Positions 6,446 through 14,076 of a stretch of DNA of 21,564 nt are shown here, piece by piece. Made by a program: the position numbers and the translations under genes. The notes beneath the pieces were generated by a model, which saw only the letters and a program-made list of their open reading frames with translations, did no database searches and was not told the DNA's origin. Location of the stretch: positions 1-21,564 of the forward strand of contig JAZNVL010000042.1 of the NCBI GenBank assembly GCA_045592785.1, in the 5' to 3' direction. Every line of letters starts with the position of its first letter. Position 1 is the stretch's first letter. Source of the DNA: RGIG8244 sp045592785. GTDB taxonomy: Bacteria; Verrucomicrobiota; Lentisphaeria; Victivallales; UBA1829.

Positions 6446-8296
6446 ATGGAAAACACAATTTTTGATTCTCTGCCGGGTGATATGCTGGCGTGGCCGCAGG
6501 AATGGGATGAACTGTCTCCGGTTTCTGATTTCATGCAGGAGGAACAGGCGGATCTCTATCTTTCCAATTATTCCGCAAAAGTGGATTCCGATGGCGATAC
6601 CACCGTGAAGTTCCGCGTGGGGAACAGGGGGAAGGGGTTTTCCGGTGCAACGACCGTTTCCATTTACTGCGGTTCCCTGCTGATCGATACCATCGCCGTT
6701 TCCGCTCTCCCGCCAAAAGAAAAAACTGCTTTCACTTATACGATCCCCGCAGGTACGTTCCCCGCAGGTACTCATACCCTGACTGTTTTCGTTGATGACG
6801 GGAATCAGGTCATGGAGTCCAATGAGAATAACAACAGCAAGCAGAAGAAAATCAAGATCCGTTCGGATATCCAGCTTGTCAGTCTTTCTGTCCCCGCAGA
6901 TGCGACGACCGACGACGAGATCACGGTCTCCTTTACTGTGATCAATCAATGCGCCGCGATCGGAGCCACGGAAGCGTATATTTATGACGGCGGCAAAAAG
7001 ATCGGTTCGGTGGATGTGAAGGCGTTGGAGATCGGGGAAAGTGCAACTTATTATTTCACCATCGATGCCGATTCCCTTTCCGCGAAAAAACACAAGATCA
7101 AAGTGGCGTTGGACGGCGCAAAGGATGTGGCGGAATCCAACGAAAAGAATAACTGGAAAACGGAAAGTGTCAAGATCACCCGTCTTGCCGCCGATCTTTC
7201 CGTTGTCGATATGCAGCTGCCCCGGGAAGCCGTGGAAGATGAAGAAGTCGATCTTCAATTCACGGTGATCAATGAGGGAACCAAAGCCGCCTGTGCCACG
7301 GAAGCGTATATTTATGACGGCGGCAGAAAAATCGGGGCGGTGGATGTGGCAGCGTTGGAGATCGGGGAAAGTGCAACCTATCATTTTGCCATCGAAGCGG
7401 ATTCCCTTTCTGCAACGAAGCACAAGATCAAAGTCGTGCTGGATGCCGAACAGGAAATCTGGGAGTTGAGCGAGAAAAACAATACGGAGACGGAGAGCAT
7501 CAAGATCGAACGCGCCGCCGCCGACCTCGAAATCGACGATATGTCGCTGCCCTCCAGAGCCACCGATGACGAAAAAGTGGAACTCCAATTCACGGTGATC
7601 AACAACGGTACTCATGCCGCCTGTGCCACCGAAGCGCATATTTATGACGGTCTGGAAAAAATCGGATCGGTGGATATCGCGCCGTTGGAGATCGGGGAGA
7701 GTGCCACCTATACTTACATCATCGATACCGACGAACTTTATCTCGGTAAGCACAAAATCAAAGTGATTCTGGATGCCGAACAGGAAATCTGGGAGTTGAG
7801 CGAGAAAAACAATACGGAGACGGAGAGCATCAAGATCGAACGCGCCGCCGCCGATCTCGTGATCGATGATATGTCGCTGCCTTCCGAAGCCACCGATGAT
7901 GAAAAAGTGAAACTCAAATTCACCGTGACCAACGAGGGAACAGATGCCGCCTGTGCCACCGAAGCTTATATCTATGACGGCATCATCAAGATCGGCGAAG
8001 TGAAAGTTGCCGCCCTTGAAATCGGGGAGAGTGCCACCTATACTTACATCATCGATACCGACGATCTTTATATCGGAAAGCACAAGATCAAAGTCGTGCT
8101 GGATGCCGGACTGGATATCTGGGAATTGGATGAGAAAAACAATACCGATACCGAAAGTATCAAAATCGGGAAAGAAGATCCCTGGTATTGGCCTTTCAGT
8201 TCTTCGGAGCCTCTGACGCTTCCTGTCGCCGGGTGTGCGACCGACCGGATCCCCGGTGTTTCCACGCAGGAAACCCCGTTGTCTCTGTTGGCGTAA
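6446..8296 (+). CDS. CARDB-repeat protein without signal peptide
   Basis: The product is a 616-residue acidic protein made of five CARDB-type beta-sandwich repeats, a fold known from prokaryotic cell-surface adhesion and carbohydrate-associated proteins. The first repeat (about 35-137) is diverged. Repeats two to five begin near residues 138, 248, 358 and 468, each exactly 110 residues long, with the shared marks YIYDG, ALEIGESATY, KHKIKV and E-KNN. A short N-terminal segment (1-34) and a C-terminal tail ending in PLSLLA flank them. No signal peptide or membrane segment is visible. The hydrophobic C-terminus resembles that of the FN3/GxGNDT neighbour, suggesting a shared export route. The start is fixed by AAGGAG 8 bases before the ATG. 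No catalytic motif is seen. Confidence 0.88.
   Translation: MENTIFDSLPGDMLAWPQEWDELSPVSDFMQEEQADLYLSNYSAKVDSDGDTTVKFRVGNRGKGFSGATTVSIYCGSLLIDTIAVSALPPKEKTAFTYTIPAGTFPAGTHTLTVFVDDGNQVMESNENNNSKQKKIKIRSDIQLVSLSVPADATTDDEITVSFTVINQCAAIGATEAYIYDGGKKIGSVDVKALEIGESATYYFTIDADSLSAKKHKIKVALDGAKDVAESNEKNNWKTESVKITRLAADLSVVDMQLPREAVEDEEVDLQFTVINEGTKAACATEAYIYDGGRKIGAVDVAALEIGESATYHFAIEADSLSATKHKIKVVLDAEQEIWELSEKNNTETESIKIERAAADLEIDDMSLPSRATDDEKVELQFTVINNGTHAACATEAHIYDGLEKIGSVDIAPLEIGESATYTYIIDTDELYLGKHKIKVILDAEQEIWELSEKNNTETESIKIERAAADLVIDDMSLPSEATDDEKVKLKFTVTNEGTDAACATEAYIYDGIIKIGEVKVAALEIGESATYTYIIDTDDLYIGKHKIKVVLDAGLDIWELDEKNNTDTESIKIGKEDPWYWPFSSSEPLTLPVAGCATDRIPGVSTQETPLSLLA
6857..8176 (+). repeat. 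Four in-frame 330-bp tandem repeats
   Basis: Units at 6857, 7187, 7517 and 7847 are each 330 bp and code for CARDB repeats two to five. The block 7441-7523 recurs almost unchanged at 7771-7853, whereas other parts have diverged. Recent expansion or conversion is likely. Confidence 0.9.
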
Positions 8297-8364
8297 GCCG
8301 GACTGAAAATAACTCTCTCCGAAAAGGAATTGCGTTTATTTGAACTCATTTCAGCCGGGGACGG

Positions 8365-8400
8365 AAAAAAATTGAAAAAATTTTGAAAAAAATTGGAAAA
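8365..8400. promoter_or_regulatory. Phased A-tracts upstream of the rubrerythrin promoter
   Basis: Four A-runs (8365-8371, 8375-8380, 8386-8392, 8397-8400) are centred about 10 bases apart, close to the helical repeat, and end six bases before the -35 box. Such an arrangement curves DNA and can act as an UP element. Confidence 0.5.
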
Positions 8401-8405
8401 TTGAT

Positions 8406-8433
8406 TTGCAATTTAAAAATGAGGTGTTATATT
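8406..8433 (+). promoter_or_regulatory. Promoter of the rubrerythrin-perR unit
   Basis: TTGCAA (8406-8411), a 16-base spacer ending in TGT, and TATATT (8428-8433). The expected start site is near 8440, inside the PerR-box-like palindrome. Confidence 0.7.
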
Positions 8434-8436
8434 AAG

Positions 8437-8451
8437 TTGTAGTGATTACAA
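8437..8451. promoter_or_regulatory. PerR-box-like operator
   Basis: TTGTAGTGATTACAA is a 7-1-7 inverted repeat that agrees with the Bacillus PerR box TTATAATNATTATAA at all but three positions. It covers the predicted start site of a rubrerythrin gene followed by a PerR-type regulator, so repression with autoregulation is expected. Confidence 0.7.
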
Positions 8452-8496
8452 AATTGAAGTCGCATCAAGTTAATAACAACACAAGGAGAACAAACT

Positions 8497-9054
8497 ATGA
8501 GCGAAATCAAGAAATTCGTCTGCCCCGTCTGCGGTTACATCCACGAAGGAACCGAAGCACCGGAAAAATGCCCGCAGTGCAAATGCCCGGGCTCCAAATT
8601 CAAAGTGGAAGGTGAAGGGGAAACCCCGTTTGCCGCAGAACACGTCATCGGGATCGCCAAAGGCGTGGATGCCGAAGTCCTGGAAGGATTGAAGGCGCAC
8701 TTTGAAGGGGAATGTACGGAAGTCGGTATGTACCTCGCCATGAGCCGTCAGGCGGATCGTGAAGGTTATCCGGAAATCGCGGAAGCGTTCAAGCGTTATG
8801 CGTTCGAAGAAGCAGAACATGCTTCCAAGTTCGGCGAAATGCTGGGTGAAGTGGTGATGCCCTCCACCAAGACCAATCTGGAACTGCGTGCCGCTGCTGA
8901 AAAAGGCGCATGTGCCGGTAAGTTCGACATCGCGAAACGTGCGAAAGAACTGGGCTACGATGCCATTCATGACACGGTTCACGAAATGGCGCGTGACGAA
9001 GCCCGTCATGGACAGGGTTTTGCAGGCCTGCTGAAACGTTACTTCGGTAAGTAA
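8497..9054 (+). CDS. Reverse rubrerythrin (rubredoxin domain first)
   Basis: The 185-residue cytoplasmic protein reduces hydrogen peroxide to water in anaerobes using a di-iron site fed by a rubredoxin centre. The order is reversed relative to classical rubrerythrin: the Fe(Cys)4 rubredoxin-like domain comes first (C9, C12, C25, C28), then a four-helix di-iron domain with HFEGECTEVGMY, RYAFEEAEHASKF and MARDEARHGQGF supplying Glu and His ligands. Length and layout fit the reverse rubrerythrins of clostridia, which are PerR-controlled. AAGGAG precedes the start codon. It is the first gene of a unit with perR, under a PerR-box-like palindrome, which supports the peroxide-defence role. Confidence 0.95.
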   Translation: MSEIKKFVCPVCGYIHEGTEAPEKCPQCKCPGSKFKVEGEGETPFAAEHVIGIAKGVDAEVLEGLKAHFEGECTEVGMYLAMSRQADREGYPEIAEAFKRYAFEEAEHASKFGEMLGEVVMPSTKTNLELRAAAEKGACAGKFDIAKRAKELGYDAIHDTVHEMARDEARHGQGFAGLLKRYFGK

Positions 9055-9062
9055 TTCATATT

Positions 9063-9101
9063 CATGCGTGCGGAGTGAAAGAGACTCCGCACGCATGTTT
9101 T
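9063..9101 (+). terminator. Intercistronic hairpin between rubrerythrin and perR
   Basis: A perfect 14-bp stem (9063-9076 with 9084-9097, core GCGTGCGGAGT) with a 7-base loop is followed by only four T. It lies 21-59 bases before the perR start. It is best read as a partial terminator or 3'-stabilising hairpin that lets rubrerythrin be made in excess of the regulator. Confidence 0.65.
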
Positions 9102-9121
9102 CGAAAAGGAGATATACCGTT

Positions 9122-9547
9122 ATGGATACCAGAGAAGAAAGCATCCGGAAACTCCGGGAACGGGGATTGCGTCCTTCGGAACAGCGTATTGCGGTATATT
9201 CGTATTTACTGGAAAACCGTATTCACCCGTGCGCGGAAGGGATCTACCAGGCATTGTCGCCGCAGTACCCCACGCTGTCGCGGACCACGGTTTACAATAC
9301 GCTGAAAAGTTTTGAAGAGAGCGGGCTTGTGATGCGTCTGACGATAGAAGACGGGGAAGTCCGTTACGATGTGAACACCATCTTTCACGCTCATTTCAAG
9401 TGTGAACACTGTAAAAGCGTGACCGATTTCTTTCCTGCGGGATTTGAAGAAAAGATCCCGCATCCGGGGAATGGTTATGAAGTTTCCCAGATCCGGCTGG
9501 ATTTCTACGGGACGTGTCCGGCGTGCAGTGAAAGAAAAGCGGAATAA
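9122..9547 (+). CDS. perR: PerR-type Fur family transcriptional repressor
   Basis: The 141-residue regulator has an N-terminal winged helix (RPSEQRIAVYSYL and TVYNTLKSFEESGLV) and a metal-binding dimerisation half with HAHFKCEHC and a second CPAC pair for structural zinc. An Asp occurs in KSVTDFFPAG at the position that is Asp in PerR (D104 of B. subtilis), which favours a peroxide sensor over an iron-sensing Fur. The start at 9122 is preferred over an in-frame GTG at 9068 because AAAGGAG lies before it and the GTG falls within the stem of the intercistronic hairpin. The gene follows rubrerythrin in the same direction and should be autoregulated from the PerR-like box at 8437. Confidence 0.88.
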   Translation: MDTREESIRKLRERGLRPSEQRIAVYSYLLENRIHPCAEGIYQALSPQYPTLSRTTVYNTLKSFEESGLVMRLTIEDGEVRYDVNTIFHAHFKCEHCKSVTDFFPAGFEEKIPHPGNGYEVSQIRLDFYGTCPACSERKAE

Positions 9548-9571
9548 TTTCTGAAAAAAGCGGAAAAAACA

Positions 9572-9599
9572 TTGACACACCGTGAAAACGTGTTATAGT
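9572..9599 (+). promoter_or_regulatory. Promoter of the pseudo-peptidase gene
   Basis: A consensus TTGACA (9572-9577), a 16-base spacer ending in TGT, and TATAGT (9594-9599). Two A6 tracts, 10 bases apart (9554 and 9564), lie just upstream. Confidence 0.75.
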
Positions 9600-9634
9600 A
9601 TATCCTGATTTGTCATCACAGGAAAGGATATACG

Positions 9635-11383
9635 ATGAAAAAACTGTTTTTTATTCTTACATCTTTTTTAATTGCAGGCAGTGTGATTGCTGACCCCGAT
9701 ATTTCCAAACGGCACGTCAAAATGGCGGAGCAATACGGCGTAACGATCGAAGTGGATAACTTCACCCGCGCCGAGAACGGAAAAGTTCTGAATCAGAAAA
9801 TATTGGATTCAGAAATGGATATCATGTTTTCCGAGATGGCTAAACTCTCCCCCAATATGGTGCGGATGTGCAGTTGCAACAAGATCAAGATCACGGGGGC
9901 TCATGCCAGAGATGCCTACACCGAACGCGGCATCATGCACTTCAAGTATCAGACGACCCACATGATCCGCCGCTTGCTGTTTAGCCACTTTGACCTGCTT
10001 TCCAGCTGCAATTCCGCGTGGAGACGGTTGAATCCGGAAGGGTTTTACTACGGGCGCGGGTGTCGCGGCGGACGTTTTCAGGATTTGAGTCTCCGTCAGA
10101 TCGCGTATTCGGGGGAAATGCTCACCATTTACGCGCCGTTGTTTGTGTGGGAACATGCCGCGCTGTATGAATCCGGCGAGCGGACTGCGATCTTTGAATA
10201 TTTGACTTCCCCGGATGCCAAGACCCGGAAAGCGGCGCAGAAAAAGATGAAAGAAAATGCGTTGTTCCGTAAGAAAGCATATTGGATCATCGGGACGACC
10301 TCCTACGGTACAGGGATGAATTTCTGGACGAAACTGTATAATTTTTCGGGCGGGGAAATCTCTGAGATCCAGAAAGTCGCTCCGAAACCGGAACGGGATT
10401 TCGGCGCAAAGATCGAGTTCGAAAAAGAAAATATGAAAGTATATGGCGATCAACTGCGGACCGTGTTTGCGTTATACAATTTCCCGGTCCATGTCGTGAA
10501 ATCTCTTTCCTTGCGGAAGATCCGGTTTGTGGATCTGAAAGATCCGAAGGAACGGAACGACGGGACGAAGATTTCCGGTACCACGCTGAAGATCCGCCCC
10601 GGGGATCGTGCAGGCTTGATGAAGGAAGTGTATAAAGCCTACTGCAAGAAACGCGGGAAAAGTCTGATCGGGAAATTTGACGACGAGTTTCTTGAAATGT
10701 ATAACGGGAAAATCCCGGTGGAAAACGCAGAGAAGATCATCCGCGGGACAGCAAATGAGTTCCGCGATAATTACTGGGCGGACTACGAGCAGAAGATTGT
10801 CGATACGGCAGAAGATGAAAAATATGAGGGCGAATTCAATAAACTGGGTTTGAGACTGGTTACTGAATTCCCCAAAGGCTGTTCCGGAACTGCGGTTGAA
10901 GAAGATGACGGGCAGAACGGTATGCGTGCTGTCAAAGCAGTTTGTACCATGCTGGATGAAAAATTTGTCCGCGAGACCGGGATCCGGAAGATCCTGTTTT
11001 TCGTAGATATGCAGCAAGGGGAAACGGAGATCAAAGACGGGATCACAGTGGGTGATACGCTCTGTCTCAAAATCCGGAATTATGCACTGGTCCGCGTGAT
11101 TTACCGTGAATTTTTCCTTGCGTATGACAAGAAAAAAGACAACCGGGATTGGGAAATTCTGCTTGCCAACGACAAAAAGAGCTCGGCTTTTGTGTCATCG
11201 GATGCCAAAAAGTCGCACGCGCTTGACCGCGCTTATACGTTCGCTTATCTGATGTATCAACCCACCCGGGTCTTCAATCAGGCGAAAAACTCCAAGACGT
11301 TACAGCAGAAGATCGAGTACATCACCTCGATGAAACTGCACAAACAGCTTCCCCGTCTGAAACCGGTGAAAGTGAAACCCTGA
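9635..11383 (+). CDS. Secreted protein of three degenerate zinc-metallopeptidase-like modules
   Basis: I do not recognise a named family. The 582-residue basic protein starts with a clear signal peptide (MKKLFFILTSFLIAGSVIA, cleavage near 19-20), so it is exported to the periplasm or outside. Three modules can be seen, each with a beta-strand motif (near 82, 294 and 450; RKIRFVD, RKILFFVD) followed 30-40 residues later by a helix that looks like a decayed HExxH site: RLLFSHFD (113-120), KEVYKAYC (330-337) and REFFLAYD (491-498). Modules one and three also keep the downstream part typical of such peptidases (WRRLNPEGFYYG; ERTAIFEYL at 182; DRAYTFAYL at 531). No intact HExxH exists, so peptidase activity is unlikely and binding or inhibition is more plausible. 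AGGA precedes the start. The gene stands alone under a good promoter. Confidence 0.8.
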   Translation: MKKLFFILTSFLIAGSVIADPDISKRHVKMAEQYGVTIEVDNFTRAENGKVLNQKILDSEMDIMFSEMAKLSPNMVRMCSCNKIKITGAHARDAYTERGIMHFKYQTTHMIRRLLFSHFDLLSSCNSAWRRLNPEGFYYGRGCRGGRFQDLSLRQIAYSGEMLTIYAPLFVWEHAALYESGERTAIFEYLTSPDAKTRKAAQKKMKENALFRKKAYWIIGTTSYGTGMNFWTKLYNFSGGEISEIQKVAPKPERDFGAKIEFEKENMKVYGDQLRTVFALYNFPVHVVKSLSLRKIRFVDLKDPKERNDGTKISGTTLKIRPGDRAGLMKEVYKAYCKKRGKSLIGKFDDEFLEMYNGKIPVENAEKIIRGTANEFRDNYWADYEQKIVDTAEDEKYEGEFNKLGLRLVTEFPKGCSGTAVEEDDGQNGMRAVKAVCTMLDEKFVRETGIRKILFFVDMQQGETEIKDGITVGDTLCLKIRNYALVRVIYREFFLAYDKKKDNRDWEILLANDKKSSAFVSSDAKKSHALDRAYTFAYLMYQPTRVFNQAKNSKTLQQKIEYITSMKLHKQLPRLKPVKVKP

Positions 11384-11914
11384 TCACGGCTGTACTGCGG
11401 CAGTTCCGGATGGGACCGCGGCGGTACTTGCCGGAGCCGGGACTGTGGCGACGGGCCCCATTTTCAGTTTGACGATCTCCATCTGCATGAGTTCGGCGCG
11501 TTTGCCGTAGAAGGAATGACTGGAGATCTTCCAGGAGCCGTTGATCTTATGCAGGATGATGGGGAACGCGGTTTTTCTGCCTTCGTAGAGCAATGTGACC
11601 ACGACCATGCAGCTGCCGTCCTCCCGGAGCTGTCCGGGTGAAAACTCGGTGATGATCCCTTTCCAGAATTGCTGTTGACTTTCCTTCTGTTTTTCCAGCG
11701 CCTTGCGGATCTCTTCGGATTCGGCAAATTCGTTCAAAACTTCATTGCCGTCCGGGGTGAGATATTGGCGCAGTCCGAAGACATCGCCCTGTGCTGCAGT
11801 CTCAAAATATCCTTTCACGACCTGTTCGGGCGCGAGGCCGTCGCCATTGTTCTGCTGGATACATCCGGTAAAGAGGATCGCGGCGAGACAGAGCATTACG
11901 GGAGAGAGTTTCAT
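11384..11914 (-). CDS. Lipoprotein with NTF2-like (DUF4878-like) domain
   Basis: The 176-residue product has a lipoprotein signal with lipobox LFTGC (Cys18), so it should be anchored in the cell envelope. The middle part (PEQVVKGYFETAAQGD...LRQYLTPDG, then a beta-rich VVVTLLYEGRKTAFPIILHKINGSWKI) resembles small NTF2-like accessory domains of the DUF4878 type. The tail is rich in Ala, Pro, Thr and Val. AAAGGA sits before the start. It lies 21 bases after uvrB in the same direction, so it is probably co-transcribed, but no functional link is evident. Its stop codon directly abuts the stop of the convergent pseudo-peptidase gene, with no base between. Confidence 0.8.
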   Translation of the reverse strand: MKLSPVMLCLAAILFTGCIQQNNGDGLAPEQVVKGYFETAAQGDVFGLRQYLTPDGNEVLNEFAESEEIRKALEKQKESQQQFWKGIITEFSPGQLREDGSCMVVVTLLYEGRKTAFPIILHKINGSWKISSHSFYGKRAELMQMEIVKLKMGPVATVPAPASTAAVPSGTAAVQP

Positions 11915-11935
11915 ATTGATATTCCTTTCTTTGAG

Positions 11936-14071
11936 TTATAATTCATCGGGTTTGAGTGCTTTGATCTGATCGCGGAGCGCGGCTGCGCGTTCAAATTCCA
12001 GATTCTGTGCTGCTTCCAGCATATCGGCTTCCAGCGCATCGATGATCTCATCGAGATCCTTTGCGCCGGTCCGGGCGAGAAGTTCAGCCGTTTGGTCTTT
12101 CGTGAGATCGGGGAGTTTCTTCCCGGTCCGTTTTTTGGTTCCGGACTTGATGTCGGACGTATCATAAGAGCCCATATTCTCCCGTATGGATGCGGTGACG
12201 GCACTGTACGATGTCTCATGCACATTCCGCTTGGCGTTGTTCGCTCCTGTTTTGGAGTCGATGCCCAACACATCGGTAATGGATGCCCGTATGCTTTTCC
12301 GGATCGTCTGCGGCGTGATATTGTGTTCCAGATTATACGCCATCTGACGTGCCCGGCGTTTTTCCGTGATCTCCATGAGTGCTTTCATGCTGTCCGTTAC
12401 ATTATCGGCGTAAAGGATCACATAACCCCCGGCGTTACGGGCGGCGCGGCCCGCCACCTGAATGAGAGAACGGGACGACCGGAGAAACCCTTCCTTATCG
12501 GCATCCAGAATGGCGACAAGGCGGAGTTCGGGCAGATCGATCCCTTCCCGCAGGAGGTTGATCCCCACGATACAATCGAAGTCACCGGCACGCAATTCAT
12601 TGAGGATCCGCACCCGTTCGATGGCATCAATATCGGAATGGAGATATTTCACCCGGATCCCCAAACCGGAAAGATAATCGCTGAGGCGTTCCGCGCTTTT
12701 CTTGGTGAGTGTGGCGACCAGGGAACGGAATCCGCCTTCCGTACAGCGGCGGATCTCTTCGATCACGTCGTCGATCTGATTTTCCAGGGGGCGTACTTCC
12801 ACCGGCGGATCCAGCAATCCGGTGGGGCGTACCACCAGTTCGGTGACATTGCCGTTGCTGTGTTCGTTTTCGAAATCGGCGGGCGTGGCGGAAACAAAAA
12901 CCGTGGTCCCGATCATGGAGAGAAACTCTTCAAATTTCAAAGGACGGTTATCCAGGGCGGAGGGCAGGCGGAAGCCGTAATCCACCAGCATCTGTTTCCG
13001 GCTCCGGTCGGCTTTATACATGGCTTGCAACTGGGGCAGGGTCACATGAGATTCGTCAATGAACAGCAGATAATCTTTCGGGAAGAAGTCCAGAAGGCAG
13101 AACGGACGTGATCCTTCCTCCCGGAAAGCCAGGTGCCGGGAATAGTTTTCGATTCCGGAACAATATCCGATCTCGTTCATCATTTCCACGTCGTACGTCA
13201 CACGCTGGAACAATCGTTGTGCTTCCACCAGTTTCCCCTGTGATTCGAACCAGGCGACCCGTTCCTTCATTTCCGCCAGGATCCGTTCCGATGCACGCCG
13301 GACCTGATCCTGGGGCATGACAAAGTGCTTGGCGGGGAAGATCAAAGCCTGTCCCACCCGTTCGATGAGACGTCCGCTTTTGATATCATAGCGGGAAAGG
13401 GAATCGATCTCATCGCCCCAGAATTCCACCCGGAGATATTCATCTTTCTGGGAGAGATACACATCCACATGATCGCCCCGCACGCGGAAATTGCCCCGTT
13501 CCGGTGCCATGTCATTGCGTTCATACTGCACGGCAACCAACTGATGCAGAAAGATATCCCGGTCCAGGGATTCCCCCCGTTTCAACCGGATGCTCATGTT
13601 GTAATAATCTTCCGGGGATGTCAACCCGTAAATGCAGGAAACACTGGCAACGGTCAGCACATCTTTCCGTTCCAGCAGCGAAGCCGTGGCGCTGAGCCGG
13701 AGCCGTTCGATATTGTCATTGATACTGCAGTCTTTTGCAATGTAGGTATCGGTCTGCGGGATATAGGATTCCGGCAGATAATAGTCGTAGTAACTGATGA
13801 AATACTCCACCGCATTCTGCGGCATGAAGGATTTGAACTCACTGTAAAGCTGGGCGGCAAGAGTTTTGTTGTGGGAGAGGACCAGGGTCGGTCGTGCCGT
13901 GCCCAGGGCTTCCAACGTCTTCGCCAGCGTGAAGGTTTTCCCGGACCCCGTGACACCCAGCAGGGTTTGGAACGGCATTCCGCTGCGGATCCCGTTTGCC
14001 AGGGATTCGATGGCACCGGGCTGATCCCCGGCGGGCGCGTATTCAGATTCAACAATAAACCGGTCTGCCAT
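11936..14071 (-). CDS. uvrB: Excinuclease ABC subunit UvrB
   Basis: UvrB is the damage-verifying helicase-like subunit of nucleotide excision repair, acting with UvrA and UvrC on cytoplasmic DNA. Marks include the Walker A GVTGSGKT (39-46), the beta-hairpin region YYDYYLPESYIPQTDTY, the Walker B-like FIDESHV, motif VI in QVAGRAARN, and the C-terminal UVR domain (LEADMLEAAQNLEFERAAALRDQI) that binds UvrC. At 711 residues it is somewhat longer than E. coli UvrB (673), mostly through the linker before the UVR domain. I chose the ATG at 14071 because MADRFIVESEYAPAGDQP aligns with the family N-terminus; a GTG at 14080 is also in frame. No Shine-Dalgarno sequence precedes either, and the amidohydrolase stop lies only 5 bases upstream, so translational coupling is likely. 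Confidence 0.97.
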   Translation of the reverse strand: MADRFIVESEYAPAGDQPGAIESLANGIRSGMPFQTLLGVTGSGKTFTLAKTLEALGTARPTLVLSHNKTLAAQLYSEFKSFMPQNAVEYFISYYDYYLPESYIPQTDTYIAKDCSINDNIERLRLSATASLLERKDVLTVASVSCIYGLTSPEDYYNMSIRLKRGESLDRDIFLHQLVAVQYERNDMAPERGNFRVRGDHVDVYLSQKDEYLRVEFWGDEIDSLSRYDIKSGRLIERVGQALIFPAKHFVMPQDQVRRASERILAEMKERVAWFESQGKLVEAQRLFQRVTYDVEMMNEIGYCSGIENYSRHLAFREEGSRPFCLLDFFPKDYLLFIDESHVTLPQLQAMYKADRSRKQMLVDYGFRLPSALDNRPLKFEEFLSMIGTTVFVSATPADFENEHSNGNVTELVVRPTGLLDPPVEVRPLENQIDDVIEEIRRCTEGGFRSLVATLTKKSAERLSDYLSGLGIRVKYLHSDIDAIERVRILNELRAGDFDCIVGINLLREGIDLPELRLVAILDADKEGFLRSSRSLIQVAGRAARNAGGYVILYADNVTDSMKALMEITEKRRARQMAYNLEHNITPQTIRKSIRASITDVLGIDSKTGANNAKRNVHETSYSAVTASIRENMGSYDTSDIKSGTKKRTGKKLPDLTKDQTAELLARTGAKDLDEIIDALEADMLEAAQNLEFERAAALRDQIKALKPDEL

Positions 14072-14076
14072 AATGA

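Noticed and set aside
6413..8083. Minus-strand open frame (556 codons) opposite the CARDB gene
   Set aside because: Its apparent repeats only mirror the 330-bp repeats of the real gene. The sense frame has a strong ribosome-binding site, a promoter and a known fold.
8297..8360. Loose inverted repeat CCGGACTGAAA/TTTCAGCCGG after the CARDB gene
   Set aside because: The arms are separated by about 40 bases, contain a bulge, and no T-run follows. It is too weak to call a terminator.
9068..9121. N-terminal extension of PerR from a GTG start
   Set aside because: The GTG falls in the stem of the intercistronic hairpin, and the extra residues are not part of the Fur fold. The ATG at 9122 has a good AAAGGAG.
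9577..9593. Small inverted repeat (ACA-CGT/ACG-TGT) within the promoter spacer at 9572
   Set aside because: It needs a bulge, is short, and matches no operator family known to me.
12092..13111. Plus-strand open frame opposite uvrB, and similar ones at 15468-16592 and 17533-18363
   Set aside because: All are antisense shadows of well-conserved genes, without start signals or family marks.
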